A stretch of 64,000 nt of DNA, taken from the NCBI GenBank assembly GCA_946811695.1, contig OX328130.1, positions 69,613,973 to 69,677,972 on the forward strand, given 5' to 3'. Position numbers and translations under genes: made by a program. Under the pieces are notes generated by a model. The model did no database searches, was not told where the DNA came from, and saw nothing but the letters and a program-made list of their open reading frames with translations. This document shows, piece after piece, positions 57,276 through 64,000 of the stretch (positions within the stretch are counted from its first letter, which is position 1; each line of letters opens with the position of its first letter). This stretch comes from Gonocerus acuteangulatus. Its lineage: Eukaryota > Arthropoda > Insecta > Hemiptera > Coreidae.

Positions 57276-57630
57276 TTAATTTCACTAATATTTTTATTAT
57301 TTGCTGTCGTGGAATCCATCTTTGGTCGCTGTGACCAAGCAGTTATTATTTGTACCTATCTAAGTTTTTTTTTAATTATTTAATTTAGTTGCTTTTCTAA
57401 TTTATAAATGTTGTTTCAGGTTCCCACTACATATGTGTAATTTTTTAAGGGACTTAAATTTATGAACAAATTACTCTTGCAAACCTCTTAATTACTTATG
57501 TAAATTGTTATATTTAAGTTATTTGTTTATTCACATTTAGATAGATGTATATAATAAATTACTATAAATTATGTAAATAAATTATGGTAAATCTGAAGGA
57601 GAGCGTCCTCAGCTCTCCTTCAGATACATA

Positions 57631-57681
<51 letters not shown>

Positions 57682-58171
57682 TATTATATAACAATTGCTT
57701 CATTATGAAAGTGAAGTGAAACATTTATTTTTAATTATTATTTCTTATGTATGTTATTTATTATTTTTTAGTCAGACAAATTAATATATTAAAATATTAT
57801 GTCCATAAAAAGAACAGGTCACTTAAATTGTGGTTCTCTATTAAATAAATGAGTAATTAAATTTTCCATGAAATTTCTTATTAATTTTAATATTCTCCCT
57901 CTAAACTTTTCATCAGAGTATCCTTAAAGAAGAGCTCACAAAACTTTGAAAACAGTCAGGGCTTTGGAAAAAGTCAATAACAACATGTGAAAGTGTATTT
58001 CGAACAAAAGTTTTTAAAAACTTACCTTTTAGCATAATAACATGAATCCTGCATCACTTACTTTTTCATTCATAGAGAAAAACCTCAGCTACAGATTATT
58101 ACATGAACAGGTATACAATATATTATATTATTTTAAAAAAGAAAAAAACGTACAAATAATGAATATAATTT
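57276..58171. other. Presumed intron; hairpin and (TA)n tract, no exon recognised
   Basis: A 14-bp-stem hairpin (ATCTGAAGGAGAGC ... GCTCTCCTTCAGAT, 57592-57626) lies just before a TA tract (57638-57680). The rest is AT-rich. Confidence 0.6.
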
Positions 58172-58467
58172 AAGGTAGGGATTGTCGGGGTTCGGTCACT
58201 GCTACTTAATAAAACTACATTTTATCATAAAAATGGTTTTATTGTGCTGACGTTTCGGCTTGAACTTCAAGCCTTCATCAGGGCTGTAAAAAACAAGTAG
58301 GACGGATGTAATACTAAAATCTACACACACATATATATATATATATATGCCTACATACACAAATACACATACATATATGGAAAAAAACAAAAACAGTTTT
58401 TGTCTTTTTTATGATAAAATGTAGTTTTATTAAGTAGCAGTGACCGAACCCCGACAATCCCTACCTT
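58172..58467. mobile_element. MITE M4, inverted repeats and GAAAC motif
   Basis: The ends AAGGTAGGGATTGTCGGGGT and ACCCCGACAATCCCTACCTT are perfect inverses, continuing through TCGGTCACTGCTACTTAATA. The minus strand carries CCCTGATGAAGGCTTGAA, GTTCAAGCCGAAACGTCAGC. Its termini resemble those of M3 (AAGGTATGGTTGGGATTCGG), so the two are related. A short TA/CA microsatellite is internal. Confidence 0.9.
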
Positions 58468-59035
58468 GCATCATCTACGGTCAACGATCTCCTCTCAATG
58501 AATATAATTTAAGTTTTTTTTTTAATAACACCATGACATAATGTTGGTTATACTATATTAAACCTTAATTAAATACTCCATTTTTAATTATATATTTTTT
58601 ATGGATATTTATATGTGTATCACACATTGTTTTCTTTAAGAAAATTTAACCCCGGCAGGTTGGTTTTGATTTTCCTTAAAAGGATATTACCATTAAATGA
58701 TTCCATTATGTTTTTAAAATAAGGGCTAATTTATTTTCCACCCCGCTTTCACTAAAAAATTTGTAAAATAATTGTTTCTTGTAATTTATTTATTACAACT
58801 ATTAATTTATTCAAAAAACAACGAAAAAACTCAACTAATTTGATGATTTTATTTTCTTGAAAAAGCTGTGTTCTGATATTTGTGAGGACTTAGTTTGTGT
58901 TTTTAGTTACATAATTATATAATATAATATCCTAATAATATTTGTACTGGAATAAAAATGCAAAATACTGCGCTATATGGGAGAAAATCGGTCAAATTAA
59001 AGCATTAGGGCTAATGGACATATGACCCTCTCTCC
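58468..59035. other. Presumed intron; no exon recognised
   Basis: AT-rich with no splice-bounded frame. Confidence 0.4.
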
Positions 59036-59215
59036 CCACAACAAGATGGCGGCTCTCCGGTTAGGCCTGCTTCACTTTTTCCCGGGAAACCAGCGGAGTT
59101 AGTCATCTACTCCTTTCTAAATCTATGGGAGGGGCACCAGGGGATTTGGGGGTATGGAATACTAACAACCTAGAACTTGAAATAGTTAGCCAACTAAAAC
59201 GCTATAGAAGTATAG
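59036..59215 (+). repeat. YY1-site segment copy B followed by partial MITE G
   Basis: AAGATGGCGGCTCTCCGG, AGGCCTGCTTCAC, GGAGTTAGTCATCTACTCC and TTTCTAAATCTATGG parallel copy A. From about 59117, GGCACCAGGGGATTTGGGG, TATGGAATACTAACAACC and AACTAAAACGCTATAG match the MITE G body. Confidence 0.7.
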
Positions 59216-60954
59216 CTTACATCCCGCTTACACCTAAACATATCTTGCAAAAAATTAGTATTCTATTGAAAGGAACACAAAAAGTTAAATTTTGTAGTGA
59301 TATTCATACCGGTATTATTTTTTTGGTGTATTGTACCGAAACTCAGTACATTTCGAGATTCTCTAAAGACAAAGATGTGTCTTAAAATTAAACTCAAGAG
59401 ATTCGTGATAAGTTGGGGTTAATCTTTAATATGTTCAAAATGAATTAAGGAGTCAAACCAGCTCGAACATACTTCTATCCGGTTTCTCTTTTCCATTGCA
59501 AATATTAAATACTAAGACTTCATTTTTAAATTTATTTAAAGAAATTATAATTATTTTAAATAAATTATCCAGGAATGTAGTGTACACTAACCACATTTGA
59601 GGGATGTGCTTAGTTATGCAGTTCCTGCTCGAAGGACTTTTTTTTATATTGATTCTTTCTTCCACCCCGCCCCAAACCATACTCTTCTTCCCCCTTCTAT
59701 TCAAAAATGGTATTACGATTACAATTGTCGTCTTTAATTTATTTATTCATGGAGCTTCACGACGGCAAGGCGATTTGCTCACATGAAAATAATCAATAAA
59801 TACTATCCTCTTTAATCTTTATATAAAATATTTATCGCTAAATTCGACCATTTTCTATATATTGCAGAAAAAAAGACAAAATGAAATAAATTTTTGTGGT
59901 TTTCGCCCGTCAAAGGTTCTCCTGGAGTCTAGTCCATTTGGTAGAGGGTTTTGAGCTAACATTAATTCCCCCACAAGATTTTTTTTTTTTTTTCTAACGT
60001 CCATAAGAATGGTGAGAGTATGCTGAAACCAATTATTCCATTTCGAAAGCCGGGGGGAGAACTTTTGGCAGGCGACATTTTTTCAGTTTTTCTTCATTAA
60101 TTTAAAAACCGTTGATTTTGGATTCAAACAAAAACTAAAAATAGGGTGTAAAGAACACACCAAATTCTGCTTCAAATGAACTGGTCGAAGTCCAAATCCG
60201 GCCAGGTAAAAGTGATGCAATCGCTATCCAAAAAACACAACTTTTTACCAATTTTGGGGAAAACTGTGGTATCCCTACTTTTAATGAGTTACAGCTTGGA
60301 GTCATCAATTCTTTTGATACAACCCCGCCCTAAAAGCTAAAGAGCATCAATAAATGATTCCAAAAAGCACAAAAACGTAAAACGTTGAGCAATATTAAAA
60401 TTGTTAAGTCACTATTGAGCCAAAATGAGAATTACTGAAATTTTCATTTAATCGAATTTTGCACAATTTCAGTTCCTATTAGTCACAATTTAGTTCTGAT
60501 TCCATTCTAAATGTATCAAATAACAGTGTGTGCGGTATGTTGAGGGTAAAGGGGGGGACCCTAAGAAATTTAGACTGATACCTGTGTCCGAGAAATGTTT
60601 ATCTGGGTACTTCTATATTTCTTCAGTGAAGCAACAAAATTAGAAGCTTATTTTATTGAAAATGACTGCATTTGAAGTAAATAGTAAATTAAAAACAAGA
60701 ATATATATTTATTCACTGCCACGACATTTACTGAGTGAAATGATGTTAAGCTAATGGAATTATATTACGTTTTTATTCCTTTAGAGTGCCCTGGTTGAGG
60801 CTCATAGTCAAATGAAGTATCTTCTATCACATAATTATTACAGCATTAAATTCTGCGTCAAATGAGCTGGTACATCAATTAAAATGATGTTGAATACAAA
60901 ATCAAGAAGGAACAACATAAACTTTCCAAGGATTACTGTCAATGTTTTGCCCAT
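59216..60954. other. No exon recognised
   Basis: TTATGCAGTTCCTGC followed by GAAGGACTTTTTTT near 59615 is a decayed H 3' end. Otherwise it is unassigned sequence with short chance frames, probably intronic if the THAP gene extends this far. Confidence 0.4.
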
Positions 60955-61035
60955 CAACAAGATGGCCGCCAGAATCTTAGGGGTGCTTCACTGGAAGGAC
61001 AAGAGTAAGGCATCTATCCTTTCAATATCTAAAGA
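60955..61035 (+). repeat. YY1-site segment copy C
   Basis: AACAAGATGGCCGCCAGAAT, CTTAGGGGTGCTTCACTGG and AAGGCATCTATCCTTTC match copy A block by block. Confidence 0.7.
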
Positions 61036-61381
61036 ATTTGTACATCTTTGGTGAAAGGTTATAAAGTAAGAAGTTTATACTACATTACTGCTGTGTCTCT
61101 TTTCTAAGTTTCCTACTGGAGATGTCTCTTTCTTTAGATTTTAAAGGTTCGTAAACTTTATTGTGTGCGTTTAGTAATTTATGTTCTTTTTCTTATTTAG
61201 GGATAAATTATTATAGTACCAATTAGTTTTTCAAGTAAATATAGTGCGAAAACCAGTTCTTTGCTGTTAGTTGACAACACCATTTTCGGTAACACTCCCC
61301 AACTGGTTTGAGTTCTACGTTTCTTCCTTGATTTGAGTGTGCATATATTTGTTTTCTGACATATTTGTTCAATCCGCATTT

Positions 61382-61472
61382 TAGCGCGGTTCCTCCCTAC
61401 CTCCATAGGGAGAACCCGCTTATGAGGTTGAATGCACAACACTATCGGGAAGTGCTGACTAAAACTTTCTCC
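61382..61472 (+). repeat. Family H, 5' end fragment H6
   Basis: TAGCGCGGTTCCTCCCTACC, CATAGGGAGAACCCGCTTAT and GGGAAGTGCTGACTAAAA are the degraded 5' end. It is cut off by the inverted-repeat transposon that follows. Confidence 0.75.
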
Positions 61473-62444
61473 GGTACTTACGTATTAGCGTCAAAGCAGG
61501 TTAAAAAGGCCGGACTCGTTCAGAGATCTGGATCATAGATAACGCATTTCTATTGGTCAATCACAATCAGAGATATCATCTATTGTGTTTATAGTAGCCA
61601 TCTTGTCCTCTTTGTCTTTTTAACACAATTCATTTGTGCTTTATTTACCCACCCAATTGTTGTTGTATTTTTTTTTTTTTTTTTTTTTGGTACGCGATTT
61701 CAGTTTTTGTGCGAGTTAGCGACAACAGAATAGCTAGGATGAAAGCTACTGTTTCGAAGCGATGCTAAATCGTTTTATCAGTCCATTAACCCAGCGAAAA
61801 ACCATTCTTGATTTATATTATCAACGATTTGGATTGACTAGAGTTTTGATATAACCTTGAGCGAGCGGAAACGCATAGCAATTATGCTATTAAAATGAGT
61901 GCTACGTTTTTGCTAGCTAAAGGTTATCTCATAACTCTAGTTAACCCATTGAGTTAGTAGATAGTGGAGGGAGTGTTATCTATCTTCCAATGCTAAAAAA
62001 AGTGTAGGTCTGAAATCGGCCATGCCAATGTGACTAAAGTACCAGTAGTGACGCGCGAAAATTTGAATCTGAATATGATCGTAAACAAACAATGAATTTA
62101 AACGAATATATTTATCATATTCTTATTGATTTATATTTATACACATATATAAATGTCAATTTATACGAATATGACACATACATTCGTTTAATTTCATTGT
62201 TGGTTTACAATAATATTCAAAAATTCACCTTTTCTCGCGATTTTTGTCACACTGGCATGGCCGATTTTTTATTATAGGCTTCAACTTTTATCGTTTATAC
62301 TCCCTCCCCTCCCTTCTAACTCAATGAGTTAACCCAAATCGTTGATAATCCCGTCGCCATATTGGCAAAAACTGATTTGACTCCTTGATACAGTTCTCTG
62401 AGACCCGACTCTTTAACCTGCTTTGACGCTAATACGTAAGTACC
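61473..62444. mobile_element. 972-bp transposon with about 33-bp inverted ends and a foldback core
   Basis: GGTACTTACGTATTAGCGTC, then AAAGCAGGTTAAA, opens the element and is inverted at the right end. Inside, a second symmetric structure (about 61818-62350) pairs ATCAACGATTTGG with CCAAATCGTTGAT, TTAACCCATTGAGTTAG with CTAACTCAATGAGTTAA, and AAATCGGCCATGCCA with TGGCATGGCCGATTT. No transposase was found. Target duplication is unclear. Confidence 0.8.
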
Positions 62445-63381
62445 AAGGTTACTTTACTCCCAGCAAGAACCAAAGCAAATTGGTCATCGGAATCCTCCAA
62501 TAGGAAGGCAAAGGAGTTATGCGCATGCGCTGAATCACTGATACAATCTCTACTGCTACTTCAAAAGTAACTGGATGTGGTCTTCGCAAAAAGACCCGGG
62601 AAGTCTATCCTGAAAAAGTGTTGTCAATTGGAAATGAGTAGCACATAGCCTTCAATTTAAAAAAAAAGCGCTGGTTTAAACTGTAAACTCTAACCCTAGA
62701 ATTCTCGAGATGTATAAAATTTCTGAGTTTTTCCTGGCCTAGAGCTTAAGCATCACCTAGACCCCTTAACCTTTCACTTATTCCAAGTGTGGTTTATATG
62801 TTTCCTTTATTTAGTATTTCCAGTTCATTGGCTGAAAGCCTGCCTGATGCAGCTTAGCTGAATATGAGCTATTACTTGGTAGAGTGGGCAATATCCTGTT
62901 ACTACTTGCAATCCTTTAGAAAACTGTCTTCAAATATCCATTCTTTCTATAATGATTTGTATATTATCTTTAAATTTATTAATTCATTGGTTAAATTAAC
63001 AGTAGAAGGAATTTACAATGTGATTAGCTCATTCACATGTATATCTTTGTTACTCTGCTTTTAAGAATCTAGAAATGACTATTTCTAGGGCATAATCTAT
63101 TTGTAATTGATATTTGGTCATTAATGAGACTTATCATTAATGGGTATACATTGTAAGTACAAAGTTTACATATAATCTTAAATAAATAACTCATTAAAAA
63201 ATTATGATTAGTTGAATAATTTTGGAGAAAAAAAAAGATACAAACCGTAAGAAGGTAGAAACCCATTTACAAATGAGAAATTTGATTCGAATCCAGTTGA
63301 GCAGCAAAGATATTCAATTATTTATCTCCATCTGTCTTCCTTTTCCCAAATGATTTATTTTTATAACATTGTGACCCCTTT
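62445..63381. other. No exon recognised
   Basis: AT-rich. Frames of 60-66 codons lack splice context or domain similarity. Confidence 0.4.
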
Positions 63382-63554
63382 TAGCGCAGTTCCTCCCTAC
63401 CTTCATACGGAGAACTTGTTTATGAGATTGACCTCACGGCTTAATCCGGAAGCGCGCTTCTTTGTAAGTTGGCTACTGAAAGTTTCCTGTTATTTGTGAT
63501 GCCTAATCTATTCCATTTCTTCGAGATGTACTGTTCCTGCGAGTCGGACTTTTT
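63382..63554 (+). repeat. Family H, minimal copy H7 (173 bp, both ends)
   Basis: TAGCGCAGTTCCTCCCTACC with CATACGGAGAAC, then TTAATCCGGAAGCGCG, ends GATGTACTGTTCCTGCGAGT and CGGACTTTTT. Nearly all the interior of the larger copies is absent, which helps define the family's two ends. Confidence 0.75.
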
Positions 63555-63577
63555 ACTTTTAATACTTTATTTAAATA

Positions 63578-63775
63578 GGCAGAAGGTCATGCATATATAA
63601 AACTCGTCAACTTCAGTTTATGTGCTTTATTTATACCTTTACATGTTTCGTGTCCTTTGACGCCTCTTGAGGAGCAACTAACTATATGTACATAAATTTA
63701 GCGTTAGCTAAGGAAGACCTTCCATGTCATACTGATAATAATAATAACGTCCACCTATTTAAATAATATATTTTC
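63578..63775. mobile_element. MITE M5 (M2-related) with GAAAC motif
   Basis: ATTTAAATAGGCAGAAGGTC on the left and CACCTATTTAAAT on the right form the ends. The minus strand carries CTCAAGAGGCGTC, GACACGAAACATGT. The start of its left arm resembles M2 (GGCGGAAGGTCAATAAAACT). Confidence 0.65.
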
Positions 63776-63872
63776 CCATATGATTCAGTGTCTTACTTTT
63801 TGGTAATATAGCTCCCACACAAACAAATAAATATAATGTATTAACTTGAGACTAATCTCTTACTTTTTTCAG

Positions 63873-63947
63873 AGCTCGAGGAGAAAAATTCAGGAGTGAA
63901 AGAGGAGCCTGGACTTGACTTTCCAGAAGAAATGCAAGAAGTTGAAG
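63873..63947 (+). CDS. Acidic internal exon with VKEE motif (possible THAP-gene exon)
   Basis: A TTACTTTTTTCAG acceptor is followed by 75 nt ending GAAG|GTAGAA. In the frame set by a preceding phase-1 intron it reads (x)LEEKNSGVKEEPGLDFPEE, then MQEVE, and leaves phase 1 again. The VKEE sequence fits the SUMOylation consensus (hydrophobic-K-x-E), common in acidic linkers of zinc-finger transcription factors. The other two frames contain stops. It agrees in phase with the THAP first exon at 56385-56454, 7.4 kb upstream on the same strand. The link is an inference, and the protein continues beyond the window. Confidence 0.55.
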
Positions 63948-64000
63948 GTAGAACAGTAGATTTGTTTTATTATCTTTAACTGGAGGTCCTCATCCAGGAT

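Noticed and set aside
59125..59385. 86-codon plus-strand frame near the THAP gene
   Set aside because: Its first third is MITE G sequence, and the remainder has no domain or splice signals.

Overview
This is a eukaryotic, AT-rich window of very low gene density. It holds long (TA)n tracts, tRNA- and 5S-derived SINEs, jockey-like and R2-like non-LTR retrotransposon fragments, mariner, pogo/Tigger-like and hAT-like DNA transposons, a Helitron remnant, foldback elements and tandem arrays. The intronless MATH-BTB gene, the THAP exon and the mariner/jockey content point to an arthropod. The MATH-BTB type is compatible with an arachnid, but the lineage is an inference.

Host coding sequence is sparse. 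The firmest gene is a complete 340-aa MATH-BTB protein on the minus strand at 54837-55859. Head-to-head with it, 525 bp away, is the first coding exon of a THAP zinc-finger protein (56385-56454, plus, with a consensus donor). A 75-nt acidic exon at 63873-63947 (plus, phase 1-1) could belong to the same transcription unit. A GC-rich, proline-rich candidate first exon lies on the minus strand at 40155-40291. Everything else that is open for 60-160 codons is repeat-derived.

Layout: 1-2.3 kb GC-rich inverted repeats and TA tracts; 2.3-7.4 kb two jockey-like LINE fragments and a MITE; 8-11.8 kb SINEs, degenerate tandem repeats and MITEs; 12-12.7 kb a 33-bp/165-bp hierarchical minisatellite; 12.7-18.4 kb hairpin-ended repeat family H, a near-perfect 240-bp-arm hairpin and several MITEs; 21.4-25.4 kb foldback elements, one with a seven-unit central array; 26-31 kb a 37-bp minisatellite, an R2-like endonuclease fragment between TA tracts, and a mariner nested in a pogo-like element; 31.8-33 kb two adjacent palindromes and a foldback; 34-39 kb two H copies joined to a 162-bp satellite; 41-43 kb LINE and Helitron remnants; 43.2-46.6 kb the longest H copy; 47.7-48.1 kb a periodic CCGGAAG array; 49.7-53.3 kb two large foldbacks; 54.3-64 kb the gene-bearing part, still with MITEs.

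Recurring themes are: (i) family H, with hairpins at both ends, in seven or more copies; (ii) a conserved CTGAnGA-hairpin-GAAAC motif shared by several unrelated MITEs and resembling the hammerhead ribozyme core; (iii) SINEs with different Pol III heads (tRNA or 5S) sharing body and tail pieces; (iv) foldback elements sharing the terminus GGGTCAnTCCA. All alignments were made by eye.
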